Positions 6,015 to 13,575 of a stretch of 25,520 nt of DNA are shown here, piece by piece. Source of the stretch: Igneacidithiobacillus sp041146875 (GTDB taxonomy: Bacteria > Pseudomonadota > Gammaproteobacteria > Acidithiobacillales > Acidithiobacillaceae). The DNA is taken from contig NZ_JBFRXP010000026.1 in NCBI RefSeq assembly GCF_041146875.1, forward strand, positions 1-25,520, read 5' to 3'. Numbering within the stretch: the stretch's first letter is position 1; each line of letters begins with the position of its first letter. The position numbers and the translations under genes are program-made. The notes beneath the pieces were generated by a model. It was not told where the DNA came from and searched no databases. It saw only the letters and a program-made list of their open reading frames with translations.

Positions 6015-6227
6015 ATGTACGTTTGTGTGTGTGCGGCGGTGTCAGAATCAGAACTGCGGCAGGCGGTGCGCGAGGGCGCCCATACCCTGCGCGCGCTGCG
6101 GGAGGGCTTGGGGGTTGGGGCACAGTGTGGTCGTTGTGCCCGTTGCGCCCGCGACATTTTGCACGATGAACTCGCCCACGCGCACCGACCATCGGGCAAG
6201 GTGCTACCCTTACATAAAGTGGCGTAG
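6015..6227 (+). CDS. bfd: Bacterioferritin-associated ferredoxin Bfd
   Basis: Bfd is a small [2Fe-2S] protein that passes electrons to bacterioferritin to release stored iron. The 70-residue product has the four ligand cysteines C4, C6, C38 and C41 in the C-x-C...C-x2-C arrangement of the BFD-like domain; C44 is an extra cysteine. I chose ATG 6015 because a strong GGAGGAG (6002-6008) sits six bases upstream and the protein then begins 'MYVCVCAAVSE', as in relatives. Longer in-frame starts run into the Fur-box region. bfr follows 40 bp downstream on the same strand, so the two likely form an iron-storage and release operon under Fur control. Confidence 0.92.
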   Translation: MYVCVCAAVSESELRQAVREGAHTLRALREGLGVGAQCGRCARCARDILHDELAHAHRPSGKVLPLHKVA

Positions 6228-6267
6228 TGCGCCATCGCATCCACCCAGAAGGAAAAAGGAGAAGGTC

Positions 6268-6753
6268 ATGAAAGGGGATAAAAAAGTCATTCAGTTACTC
6301 AACAAGGCCTTGGCTATTGAGCTGACCGCCATCAATCAGTATTTTTTGCACGCGCGCATGTACAAGAATTGGGGCTTTTACGCCCTGGGCAAGCATGAAT
6401 ATGCCGAGTCCATCGAAGAGATGCACCATGCCGACAAACTCATTGAGCGCATTTTGTTCTTGGAGGGGCTGCCCAACCTGCAGGATCTGAACAAGCTCCT
6501 GATTGGCGAGGATGCTGCAGAGTGTCTGCGCTGTGATCTCAGCTTGGAGCAGACCGGCCACGCCCATTATGTGGAGGCCATTCACTACTGCGAGTCGGTC
6601 AAGGATTATGTTTCGCGGGAGGTGCTGGTGGGTATCCAGGAGCAGACGGAAGAACACATCGACTGGCTGGAAACCCAGATAGCCCTCATCGACAAGGTGG
6701 GCTTACTCAACTTCCTGCAGACCGCTGCTGGCCCTCTGCCCAGCGGCGATTGA
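6268..6753 (+). CDS. bfr: Bacterioferritin with altered ferroxidase site
   Basis: Bacterioferritin assembles as a 24-mer shell that oxidises and stores iron and binds haem between subunits. The 161-residue protein aligns without gaps to E. coli Bfr through residue 130. It keeps ferroxidase residues E18, E51, H54, E94 and H130, Tyr25, and the haem ligand M52. Position 127, normally the bridging Glu of the E-x-x-H motif, is Thr ('QTEEHIDWLE'). Loss of a ferroxidase ligand with retention of Met52 resembles the haem-binding partner of two-subunit bacterioferritins, so a second Bfr gene may exist elsewhere. The ATG at 6268 has AAGGAG six bases upstream. Neighbour bfd supports the assignment. Confidence 0.93.
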   Translation: MKGDKKVIQLLNKALAIELTAINQYFLHARMYKNWGFYALGKHEYAESIEEMHHADKLIERILFLEGLPNLQDLNKLLIGEDAAECLRCDLSLEQTGHAHYVEAIHYCESVKDYVSREVLVGIQEQTEEHIDWLETQIALIDKVGLLNFLQTAAGPLPSGD

Positions 6754-6874
6754 AACGGTTTGGCGCGTCGGGCACCTAGCGCCCCAGCGCCCGTTCGATT
6801 TTTTGATCCTTCTTGTACTGGCTCAGGGCATATACCGCGGCAATATGGCTTCGTGACCATTACTGGCGGGCTGG
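6754..6874. other. Gap between bfr and the DUF167 gene with a coding-like fragment
   Basis: On the minus strand from 6859 to 6776 a frame without a normal start codon reads to 'YALSQYKKDQKIERALGR' and a TAG. The mix of residues looks like a genuine protein C-terminus, but an in-frame TAA (6862-6860) lies directly upstream and no start is available. It may be the tail of a gene broken by frameshift, or chance. No convincing terminator was seen for bfr. Confidence 0.25.
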
Positions 6875-7216
6875 CTACGGCTGTGCTGAGGGCTCTTGAG
6901 CCGGCGGGAGGCGCGCCTGCACTTCGGTGGCGGATAGCCCATCTACCCGGAAGGTCTTTTGTCGGCTTTTTTCGCCCCGCAACAGGTGCAAACTGGATTT
7001 GGCTACCCCGAGTTGTTCGGCGAGAAACACTATGGTGGCGGCATTGGCGGCGCCTTCCCGAGGCGGGGCGTGGATGCGCAAGTGGAAGATTGCGTCTTTC
7101 CAGCCGACCCAGCCACTGCTGCGCGCCCCTGGCTGCACATGCACGGTGAAGGTGTGGGATGCTGTCTCCCTCGTTGCGGGGCGTGAAGAGGGGGAGCTGC
7201 TAGGGTGTGGGTTCAT
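6875..7216 (-). CDS. DUF167/YggU family protein
   Basis: This 113-residue protein contains the DUF167 domain at about 20-105. Its marks are 'VHVQPGARSSGW', the strongly conserved 'PREGAANAATIVFLAEQLGV' and 'SLHLLRGEKSRQKTF'. The biochemical role of this small alpha/beta family is not established. In many proteobacteria it is encoded next to the membrane protein gene yggT, but no yggT is seen here. The first 18 residues are Ser/Pro/Arg-rich and outside the domain, so a later start is possible. It is convergent with bfr and divergent from the globin gene. Confidence 0.85.
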   Translation of the reverse strand: MNPHPSSSPSSRPATRETASHTFTVHVQPGARSSGWVGWKDAIFHLRIHAPPREGAANAATIVFLAEQLGVAKSSLHLLRGEKSRQKTFRVDGLSATEVQARLPPAQEPSAQP

Positions 7217-7333
7217 AGGTGCCGCATGGCTGGCTCAAGCGGGCCTTCAGTGTAAGGGTTCTCCCTGGTCTGGGCCATGCAGTGCTGCCCGGTGCTACAA
7301 TCCGCCCGGAGTATCCCTGCGGAGTGTGCTGAC

Positions 7334-7738
7334 GTGACTGACCCCCTGATCCTAGACCCCAATATCAGCCCCTACAGCCTTTTGGGTGGCGAGGAGGGCG
7401 TGCGGCGCCTGGTCAATCGCTTCTATGACCTCATGGACAGCGAGGCCGATTGGCAGGAGCCGCTGCGCGCCCTACATCCTGCTGACCTGAGTGGTTCCAA
7501 GGAAAAACTCTTCCTGTTTTTGTCGGGTTGGCTGGGGGGCCCGGACCTCTATGTGCAAAAGTTTGGTCACCCCCGTCTACGGGCGCGGCACGCCTCATTC
7601 CCCGTAGACGATACGGCCCGCGATCAGTGGATGGCCTGCATGCTGCGGTCCATGGACGAGCAGGAGATGAGCCCCGAGCTCTACGCCCATCTTCAGGGCG
7701 CCTTGCAGCGCACCGCCGATTTCATGCGCAACCGCTGA
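7334..7738 (+). CDS. Group II truncated hemoglobin
   Basis: The 134-residue protein has the short 2-on-2 globin fold of group II (TrHbO). 'YSLLGGEEGVRRLVNRFYD' is followed by 'LSGWLGGPDLY', then 'HPRLRARHASFPVDD' with the proximal haem ligand His86, and 'RDQWMACML' with the group-II-typical Trp at G8 (W99). Such globins bind O2 or NO and are linked to oxidative and nitrosative stress, though precise roles vary. I chose GTG 7334 (GGAG at 7321-7324), because the longer ATG frame from 7277 adds 19 residues outside the fold. The ORF is isolated, with no operon partner. Confidence 0.92.
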   Translation: MTDPLILDPNISPYSLLGGEEGVRRLVNRFYDLMDSEADWQEPLRALHPADLSGSKEKLFLFLSGWLGGPDLYVQKFGHPRLRARHASFPVDDTARDQWMACMLRSMDEQEMSPELYAHLQGALQRTADFMRNR

Positions 7739-7924
7739 CGGGGTTGATCAGGCTGCCGATCCCGTTACTGCTGACCTGGCAGCTTTCCCCCGTCCACAAA
7801 AAACGCGGCGGTGTGCGCGGTGGGTGATGCTCTCGACAAGCTTAATTCTACCAAAAACCCTGGCTGATTGGGGGCAACCTGCCTATCCCCTCAGGCCAAT
7901 CGCGGGATTCGGGAAAAATCACCC
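7739..7924. other. Convergent intergenic region
   Basis: No gene is supported. Two weak hairpins are possible: GCTGCC/GGCAGC just after the globin gene, and GATTGG (7866-7871) with CCAATC (7896-7901), containing an inner GGGG/CCCC. The second could help end minus-strand transcription from the TM2-domain gene, because a run of five T follows on that strand about nine bases later, but it is not a textbook terminator. Confidence 0.3.
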
Positions 7925-8500
7925 TTACTCGTCGTTCTGCTTTTCTTTGCGGCTGATTTCCGCCAACAGCTTTTCCTGTTCGGCAAAAGACATGCGTCGG
8001 CTACCCGCAGTAAAGCCCTTTTTCGCCGCGCCTTGTTCTGCCGGATGACCAGCGCGCTCGCTTTCCTTGATGTTTTTATATTCGTGCAGCTCTTTTTCCC
8101 ATTGCTGGCCTTGGTCTAGATTTTCCGGACGTCCCGCGAAGCCCTTGGGCGCGGCCGGGGTCTGCTGTGCAAACCAAGCAGCTTTGCGTTGCTCGCGGTT
8201 GAACGAGCTCACCCAGCCCCCAAGATGGCGCAGGTCCAGTAAGGCGAAAAGCAGCATCAAGATTCCAAATCCCAAGGGAAAGGGCCAGGGCAGGGTCAGG
8301 GCAAGGATGGCGACGATCAGGCTGGCCATGGGATAGGCCCAAGCCAGTGGGCGTTGCAGATAGAAGCGATGTAGACCGAGGCAGAAACCCAACCAGCTCA
8401 AGTAAGCGGTAGAAGTCTTTTTCTGTAGTTGTTGCAGGCGGATTTGCACGCTTTGTAGCCCTTCGCCTTTGAGGTCGAGCTTCTCCCAGGCTTTCGGCAC
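7925..8500 (-). CDS. TM2-domain membrane protein
   Basis: The 191-residue protein contains a TM2-like domain at about 30-80. The motif 'YLSWLGFCLGLHRFYLQRPL' matches the family's 'lGxHRFYLG' signature, and it is followed by a second pair of hydrophobic segments ('YPMASLIVAILALTLPW' and 'GFGILMLLFALLDLRHL'). The hydrophilic second half is rich in Gln, Glu and Lys and ends 'EQEKLLAEISRKEKQ', probably a cytoplasmic coiled tail. The start is GTG at 8500 with GGAG seven bases upstream. It is divergent from the LysR gene across an 80-bp gap. Biochemical function of TM2 proteins in bacteria is not known. Confidence 0.72.
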   Translation of the reverse strand: MPKAWEKLDLKGEGLQSVQIRLQQLQKKTSTAYLSWLGFCLGLHRFYLQRPLAWAYPMASLIVAILALTLPWPFPLGFGILMLLFALLDLRHLGGWVSSFNREQRKAAWFAQQTPAAPKGFAGRPENLDQGQQWEKELHEYKNIKESERAGHPAEQGAAKKGFTAGSRRMSFAEQEKLLAEISRKEKQNDE

Positions 8501-8580
8501 GGGCTATCTCCAAGCAAATATGTTGAACCGCTCTAATATTACCCCTAAACTCTGGCAAAGTCGCGAGCGACGGGAAAACT

Positions 8581-9516
8581 ATGGCAGATAGAAGATTGCA
8601 GGTCTTTCACACGGTGGCGCGTTTGTTAAGCTTCACCAAGGCGGCAGACACCTTGCACATGACGCAACCGGCGGTGACCTTCCAGGTCAAGCAACTGGAA
8701 GAGCAGTTCAACACGCGCCTTTTCGATCGTACCCATAACCGCATCAGCCTTACGGAAGCGGGCATGGTGGTGTACGAATATTCAGAACGGATTCTATCGC
8801 TATATTCGGAAATGTCCAACCGGGTTGGCGAGATGACTGGTGATCTGCGTGGTCACTTGCTCATTGGCGCCAGTACCACCATCGCAGAATATATGCTGCC
8901 TCGGGTCTTGGGGGATTTCAAAATGAAATACCCCGACGTGCAAGTGCGCTTGCATGTTGGCAATACCGATAAGATCGTGCACATGATTGAAGACAACAGT
9001 ATTGATCTCGGCCTGGTCGAGGGGGTGGTCACCAACAAGAGCTTGGCTACCTTGAAATGCTGTATGGACAATATGATTGTTATTGCTCCCGCCGATCACG
9101 TGCTGGGCGAACACCCGGCGGTCCTACCGCGGGAGTTGCTCGACTATCCCTTTGTGTCGCGGGAAGAGGGGTCCGGTACCCGCGAGGTAACGGTGGAATA
9201 TCTGAGTCAGGAGGGTGTCGATCCCCAAGATCTCCACGTCACTATGGAACTGGGCAGCCCGGAGGCCGTCAAAGGCGCGGTGGAGGGCGGTCTTGGCATT
9301 GCCGTGGTCTCCGAGGCAACGGTACTCAAAGAGCTGGCGCTAGGTTCGATCGTTGCCCGCCCCCTCAATCCGCCGCTGGCTAGGCCGTACTTTTTCGTCT
9401 ATCAAAAACAGAAATTCCGCAGTCTGGTGATGGATGAATTTCTGGAATTTTCCAAAGAGCGTTGTGCCAGGGATTTTCTTACCTTGCCAAAGCAACGCGG
9501 GGTAGTCCGTTCATGA
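8581..9516 (+). CDS. LysR-family transcriptional regulator
   Basis: The 311-residue protein has the LysR layout. A winged helix-turn-helix occupies about 1-60 ('FTKAADTLHMTQPAVTFQVK', 'LFDRTHNRISLTEAG'), followed by a linker helix and a periplasmic-binding-like effector domain from about 90 ('LLIGASTTIAEYMLP', 'GLVEGVV', 'GGLGIAVVSE'). The effector domain most resembles the CysL/YeiE/CbbR branch, which senses sulfur- or carbon-related metabolites; the ligand here cannot be read from sequence. Its stop overlaps the next gene (ATGA). It is first in a four-gene coupled run, so it may regulate its own operon and the divergent TM2 gene. The start has only a weak GGGA ribosome site. Confidence 0.93.
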   Translation: MADRRLQVFHTVARLLSFTKAADTLHMTQPAVTFQVKQLEEQFNTRLFDRTHNRISLTEAGMVVYEYSERILSLYSEMSNRVGEMTGDLRGHLLIGASTTIAEYMLPRVLGDFKMKYPDVQVRLHVGNTDKIVHMIEDNSIDLGLVEGVVTNKSLATLKCCMDNMIVIAPADHVLGEHPAVLPRELLDYPFVSREEGSGTREVTVEYLSQEGVDPQDLHVTMELGSPEAVKGAVEGGLGIAVVSEATVLKELALGSIVARPLNPPLARPYFFVYQKQKFRSLVMDEFLEFSKERCARDFLTLPKQRGVVRS

Positions 9517-10268
9517 AGCATTTTGCCGTTGTACAACACAGTTATTCCGAGTTTTTAGGCATCATTGAAAGTCAGCTGGAAAAGCGCGATATCGGATTTA
9601 GTTATTTTCGCGTTTTTCTCAGTCAGGAATTGCCCAGTAGTGCCCTGACTTTCGATGCCCTCTTCCTGCTGGGTGGTCCGATGTCACCGCTGGAGACGGA
9701 AAAATACCCTTGGCTGGAGCAGGAATTGCAGACGATCTCTGCATTTCGTAAGGCAAATCGACCGGTAATCGGGCTAGGCTTGGGGGCATTGTTGTTGGCG
9801 CAATACGAGGGCGCCGAGCTCTCGCTCGAGCCTTTTCACAATGTTTACTTTACCACTGCCCATGCGACGGAAGCGGGGCGCGATGATCCCTTGGCGCAGG
9901 CGGTGGACGGTCGGCAGGTCATCGTCTGGTCTACCGGCAGCGCCAAATTGCCCGCGCATATTCAACCGTTGGTGGTGGATGATGACGGGCGCTGGATTGC
10001 CTTTCGTTCGGAAGATGGGGGTGCGATGGCCTTGCTCTTCCGCCCCGAGATGAAGCCTGGGCTGATCGAGGACATCCTCATGGAAGAGGATCGGGAAACG
10101 CCAGACAATATTGGTGAACTACTCACCCAAGCGCGAGAGCTTTGGCCCGAGATGCAGAAAACCACGGATCAGGTCCTGGTAGCGCTGGTACGTGAGTTAT
10201 CGTTGATGTCCGAGCGGCGCAAGCCGCGGGTCTTTGCCCTGAATGTCGCGCCGGCAGACAAATCATGA
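9513..10268 (+). CDS. Class I glutamine amidotransferase-like protein, catalytic residues lost
   Basis: The 251-residue protein has the class I amidotransferase fold in its first about 195 residues. The oxyanion strand 'FLLGGPMSP' (51-59), the nucleophile-elbow region 'PVIGLGLGALLLA' (84-96) and the terminal 'LLFRPEM' (174-180) are all visible. The catalytic Cys expected in G-x-C-x-G is Gly89 and the catalytic His of the 'FHPE' motif is Arg177; only the Glu (179) remains. It therefore should not hydrolyse glutamine. A helical tail of about 60 residues follows. The ATG overlaps the LysR stop, and the stop overlaps the next ATG. A binding, scaffold or regulatory role in the operon is likely, but unknown. 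Confidence 0.8.
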   Translation: MKHFAVVQHSYSEFLGIIESQLEKRDIGFSYFRVFLSQELPSSALTFDALFLLGGPMSPLETEKYPWLEQELQTISAFRKANRPVIGLGLGALLLAQYEGAELSLEPFHNVYFTTAHATEAGRDDPLAQAVDGRQVIVWSTGSAKLPAHIQPLVVDDDGRWIAFRSEDGGAMALLFRPEMKPGLIEDILMEEDRETPDNIGELLTQARELWPEMQKTTDQVLVALVRELSLMSERRKPRVFALNVAPADKS

Positions 10269-10621
10269 ATGCCTATGAGCGCCGTCTGTTGCGGGCAAGT
10301 CGCAAACTGGATGATACCCAGCGCGATCAACTGCTTACCTTCTCCGAATTTCTTCTCAGTCGCAAGAAAGAAGCTGCTGCTGGTGCCAGTGCGCCGCTGC
10401 TGGAGCCGTTGCAGATCCCGGCGCGAGAAGAGGAGACCGTGGTCGGAGCGATCAAGCGTTTACGTGAGTCGTATCACATGCTTGATGCCAAAATTATGCT
10501 CAATGACACGGCCTCGGTGATGTCCAAACATGCCGTGGGGGGGCTGCCCGTAGACGCGGCGATTGTCGAATTGGAGAGCCTTTTTCTGCGCCATTACGAG
10601 CGCTATCGCGACGATTCCTGA
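10265..10621 (+). CDS. Conserved-looking hypothetical protein, 118 residues
   Basis: I do not recognise this protein. It is charged and predicted largely helical, with no membrane segment or signal peptide. It begins 'MNAYERRLLRASRKLDDTQR' and includes 'LLTFSEFLLSRKKEAAA', an Ala/Pro-rich linker at about 40-56, and a second helical half ('VVGAIKRLRESYHMLDAK', 'VELESLFLRHYERYRDD'). The layout suggests a small cytoplasmic adaptor or DNA/protein-binding module. Overlapping stops and starts on both sides (ATGA at 10265-10268; TGATG at 10619-10623) show it is translated with the pseudo-amidotransferase and DedA. This strong coupling supports it being a real gene. Confidence 0.8.
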   Translation: MNAYERRLLRASRKLDDTQRDQLLTFSEFLLSRKKEAAAGASAPLLEPLQIPAREEETVVGAIKRLRESYHMLDAKIMLNDTASVMSKHAVGGLPVDAAIVELESLFLRHYERYRDDS

Positions 10622-11250
10622 TGTTGCATCTGTTGCAGGTGCTCCTGCACTTCGATCAATGGCTGGCTCTATTTCTGCAAGAATATGGAGCCTGGGTGTA
10701 TTTGGGGCTCTTCCTCATTCTATTTGCCGAGACTGGGCTGGTGGTGATGCCGATATTGCCTGGCGACTCTATGCTGTTTGTTTGTGGAACGCTCGCGGGC
10801 GCTGGGCATATGTCGCTGGTGATTTTGGTTCCGTCTTTGGTGCTTGCCGCGGTGCTGGGGGATGCGCTGAATTATGTCATCGGTCGGCGCTTTGGCCCGG
10901 GTCTATTCTCAGGCCGGTGGCGTCTGCAGCCCGCGCATTTGGCCATGACGGAGGCGTTTTACCGCAAGCATGGCGGTAAGGCCATCATCATTGGCCGCTT
11001 CCTGCCCATCATTCGCACCTTCGTGCCCTTTGTCGCCGGTATCGCACGCATGTCCTGGGCACGTTTTACTGCTTTTAACGTTGTCGGCGCCTTTCTCTGG
11101 GTTGGTGGCCTGCTCTTCGCTGGCTACTTCCTCGGCCGTCTGCCTTGGGTAAAGGCGTATCTCACGCCGTTCCTGCTTTTGATCATCTTCCTCTCGCTAT
11201 TGCCAGCGCTCTTTGCCTGGTTGCAGAACCGACGTCGCGTCCTAAATTAG
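10621..11250 (+). CDS. DedA-family inner-membrane protein
   Basis: DedA proteins move undecaprenyl-phosphate or other lipids across the inner membrane and support envelope integrity and pH or drug tolerance. The 209-residue protein has the family motifs 'FAETGLVVMPILPGD' (about 35-49) in the first re-entrant segment, the 'GDALNYVIGRRFG' region (about 80-92) and the basic 'GRFLPIIRTFVPFVAGI' (about 124-140), plus C-terminal membrane helices. The ATG overlaps the stop of the unknown gene. Its stop codon abuts that of the convergent DUF805 gene with no base between. The particular lipid substrate is not known from sequence. Confidence 0.92.
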   Translation: MLHLLQVLLHFDQWLALFLQEYGAWVYLGLFLILFAETGLVVMPILPGDSMLFVCGTLAGAGHMSLVILVPSLVLAAVLGDALNYVIGRRFGPGLFSGRWRLQPAHLAMTEAFYRKHGGKAIIIGRFLPIIRTFVPFVAGIARMSWARFTAFNVVGAFLWVGGLLFAGYFLGRLPWVKAYLTPFLLLIIFLSLLPALFAWLQNRRRVLN

Positions 11251-11652
11251 CTAGTACGCCAGGCTGTCGTGATAGGGGCCGTACTTTGCGCCGCCCGTCT
11301 TGGCGGGGAAGATGTAGATGATCGTTAACGCGATGGCGCCGATATAAGGGATGAGATTTAACAGGAGAAGCCAAGCGGAAAGATCGACATCATGCAAGCG
11401 TCTCGCTTGTGCCCCTAAACTGGGTAATAAGATCGCTAACATATACAGAGCGTAGATCAGGATGACGAAGCTGCTGAATAACGAGTGCTCCCCTGCGGCA
11501 AATGCACCAAAAATACCTGCCAAAATGACAAAAGCAAAAATGATGAGGAAATTGCAAAGTGTGAACCACCAGAACTCGGCGCGCGCCATGCGCCCGTCGA
11601 AACGAAAGTAGTTGTTGAATATGGTATTGGTATAGGCGTTGATCATGCGCAT
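11251..11652 (-). CDS. DUF805 membrane protein
   Basis: The 133-residue protein has the DUF805 (YhaH/YhaI-like) pattern. The N-terminal 'NNYFRFDGRMARAEFWWFTL' is typical, followed by three hydrophobic segments and the hallmark 'ARRLHDVDLSAWLLLLNLIP' near 83-102. The C-terminus 'GGAKYGPYHDS' is also usual. Function is not established. AGGAGA lies before the ATG at 11652. It follows aguB by 30 bp on the same strand, so co-transcription with dsbG-like and aguB is possible. It converges on dedA with zero intergenic bases. Confidence 0.87.
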   Translation of the reverse strand: MRMINAYTNTIFNNYFRFDGRMARAEFWWFTLCNFLIIFAFVILAGIFGAFAAGEHSLFSSFVILIYALYMLAILLPSLGAQARRLHDVDLSAWLLLLNLIPYIGAIALTIIYIFPAKTGGAKYGPYHDSLAY

Positions 11653-11682
11653 GTTTTCTCTCCTATGTAAGGAAATCAGAGC

Positions 11683-12552
11683 TTATTGGTTTGCTTGTCC
11701 ATCAAAACTGCAAATAGGGCCGTAGAGGTCGGGGCGTCGGTCGCGGAAGAGACCCCAGTCGATACGCTGGCGCGCGATGGCATCCAGGTCCAGATCCGCG
11801 GAAACAAATCCCTCTTCCAGATCGGCTTGAGCAAGGAGTTCACCCGTGCCATCGGTGATAAAAGATCCACCATAGAAGGTGATGCTCGCGCTCTCACCAT
11901 CCTCTTTGCCAATCCGGTTGGCAGCAATCACCGGCAGGACGTTGGCCGCAGCGTGGCCTTGCATGGTACGGGTCCAGTGGCCGCGACTGTTGATCTCGGG
12001 TGCCAGCGGTTCCGAGCCAATGGCGGTTGGGTAGAGCAAGATCTCCGCGCCCTGCAACGCAAGCACGCGCGCGGTCTCCGGGAACCACTGATCCCAGCAG
12101 ATGGCGACGCCGAGTCGGCCATATCGAGTGGGGAATACACGAAAGCCGGTATCACCAGGGCTAAAGTAGAATTTTTCTTGATAGCCTGGACCATCGGGGA
12201 TATGCGCCTTGCGATAAAGCCCTAAGTCCTTGCCATCGGCGTCAAAGGTGACAAGGCTATTGAAGTGAGCATTGCCGGCGCGCTCAAAGAAACTTACCGG
12301 GAGCACCACGCCAAGCTCTGCCGCCAGCTCTTGCATGCGCAAGAGGGCTGGGTCTTCTTCGCGGGTGCGGGCAAGAGCGAAGAAATCGACGTTTTGGTCT
12401 TTGCAAAAATACGGGGTGCTGAATAGCTCCTGCAAGAGGATGACTTGGGCCCCCGCCGCCGCCGCTTGGCGGACCCAGTGCTCAGCCTTGGCGATGTTCT
12501 CATCGCGTCCCTCCGCTATCGCCATTTGGATGGCGGCTACCCGTACCCGCAT
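11683..12552 (-). CDS. aguB: N-carbamoylputrescine amidase AguB
   Basis: AguB hydrolyses N-carbamoylputrescine to putrescine, CO2 and ammonia, the last step of the agmatine route to polyamines. The 289-residue nitrilase-superfamily protein has the complete Glu-Lys-Cys triad: E42 in 'ILLQELFSTPYF', K115 in 'YRKAHIPDGPGY' and C152 in 'VAICWDQWFPE'. The 'KAHIPDGPGYQEKFYFSPGD' segment is characteristic of AguB among nitrilases. Length fits the family. No agmatine deiminase (aguA) is in this window. It lies 41 bp downstream of the dsbG-like gene on the same strand. Confidence 0.92.
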   Translation of the reverse strand: MRVRVAAIQMAIAEGRDENIAKAEHWVRQAAAAGAQVILLQELFSTPYFCKDQNVDFFALARTREEDPALLRMQELAAELGVVLPVSFFERAGNAHFNSLVTFDADGKDLGLYRKAHIPDGPGYQEKFYFSPGDTGFRVFPTRYGRLGVAICWDQWFPETARVLALQGAEILLYPTAIGSEPLAPEINSRGHWTRTMQGHAAANVLPVIAANRIGKEDGESASITFYGGSFITDGTGELLAQADLEEGFVSADLDLDAIARQRIDWGLFRDRRPDLYGPICSFDGQANQ

Positions 12553-12593
12553 GATTCCCCCGCAAATTCCCTTTCGCGGAGAATACGTTGGCG

Positions 12594-13241
12594 CTATTTT
12601 CCTGGCAAGGCTTTCGGGTGCAGAGGGATTTCCTTGAGGGCGTCGCGCAGGTTGCTACTATTAAGCGCCCCCTGAACGATTTGGAGTGAGCCGTCCTCCT
12701 CGCGATAAATCATGGTGGGTACCAACTGCTTCCCTGCCTTGTTCAATAAAGCGAGGTTCCCTTCCAGAATCTTATCGGTTTTTTCATCACCCAGTGTCTC
12801 CGGCACACCACCAAAGTGCGCCATGTTGAATTTTTTTTCATTCTCCAGAATGGCCGCGAGTGGATCTTTCGCCTGTAGAATGTAGGCGGCCTTGCCGCTG
12901 CTGCTTGGGGCGAGAAAGCCCACGAGAATATAGCGCACCTGCAAGTGCAAGGGTTGAATCTGGCTTTGCAGTTCGTCGATGAGCACGTGACAGTAGGGGC
13001 AATTAGGGTCGAAGATCACATAAAGTATGCGCGTGCCGCTGCCTTGCGCGATCCAATGGCTGTGTCCCAACTTCGACCACAGCTTGTGCCGAGCTGTGCC
13101 TTCCTGGGCATGGGCAACGCCTGGGACGAAGGTCAGAGCCAGGAGGGCGAGCGCCACACCTATCCAGACGTTACGCCAACCCCTGAGAATCCATGGGGAA
13201 TTCTGTCCAGGTATGGCCCAGGAAAGTTTGCTCGCAGCCAC
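12594..13241 (-). CDS. Periplasmic thiol:disulfide interchange protein, DsbG/DsbC-like
   Basis: The 215-residue protein has a hydrophobic signal segment (about 24-45, with probable cleavage after 'GVAHA') and a thioredoxin-fold domain containing 'FDPNCPYCHVLIDEL'. C81 and C84 form the CPYC redox pair, and 'LVPTMIYR' is the cis-proline loop. DsbG and DsbC isomerise or reduce disulfides of exported proteins. It lacks a long N-terminal dimerisation domain, so a monomeric DsbA/G-like protein is possible. The start is GTG 13241 with AGGAGG six bases upstream; a nearby ATG in another frame does not give the protein. Confidence 0.85.
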   Translation of the reverse strand: MAASKLSWAIPGQNSPWILRGWRNVWIGVALALLALTFVPGVAHAQEGTARHKLWSKLGHSHWIAQGSGTRILYVIFDPNCPYCHVLIDELQSQIQPLHLQVRYILVGFLAPSSSGKAAYILQAKDPLAAILENEKKFNMAHFGGVPETLGDEKTDKILEGNLALLNKAGKQLVPTMIYREEDGSLQIVQGALNSSNLRDALKEIPLHPKALPGK

Positions 13242-13318
13242 ATTACACCTCCTGAAGAACGCATTCTCTTAAGGTAAGCAAGATTTGGACCAATAAAAAG
13301 TTTTCCTCCTGTTACAAG

Positions 13319-13455
13319 CGCCTAACAAAAGCTTGCGCAATGGAACATTTTCGCCTAGATTCCCAAATAGGCGTTATGGGGTATTCGTGTTAGTTATGGC
13401 TAATAAACCGAACAAGCCGATCAATCGCAGTTTGGCACTCGCGCCTGTGGCGAGT
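13319..13455 (+). promoter_or_regulatory. Control region between dsbG-like and NlpC/P60 genes
   Basis: Between the divergent starts (13242-13575, 334 bp) no gene is supported. TTGCGC (13333-13338), a 17-bp spacer and TAGATT (13356-13361) form a fair sigma70-type promoter toward the NlpC/P60 gene. CGCCTA (13352-13357) and TAGGCG (13368-13373) form a perfect inverted repeat over its -10, with another CGCCTA at 13319-13324. A hairpin (ACTCGC/GCGAGT, 13437-13455) lies in the resulting long leader of about 200 bases. Repression and leader control are inferred; no known riboswitch was recognised. Confidence 0.35.
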
Positions 13456-13575
13456 ACGTAGCGCCGGTCGTACAGTCGTAAGGCGGCCTTTGTTTTGGTG
13501 GGGGGTGTGTCTCTGCCTGCGGTTCTTGGGATAGAACCCATGCAGCGACGCTTCCAGAGCGTTTGGAGGAACGTG

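Noticed and set aside
11245..11256. Abutting stop codons of dedA and the DUF805 gene as a regulatory oddity
   Set aside because: Zero-length convergent gaps occur in compact genomes; no repeat or terminator suggests a function.
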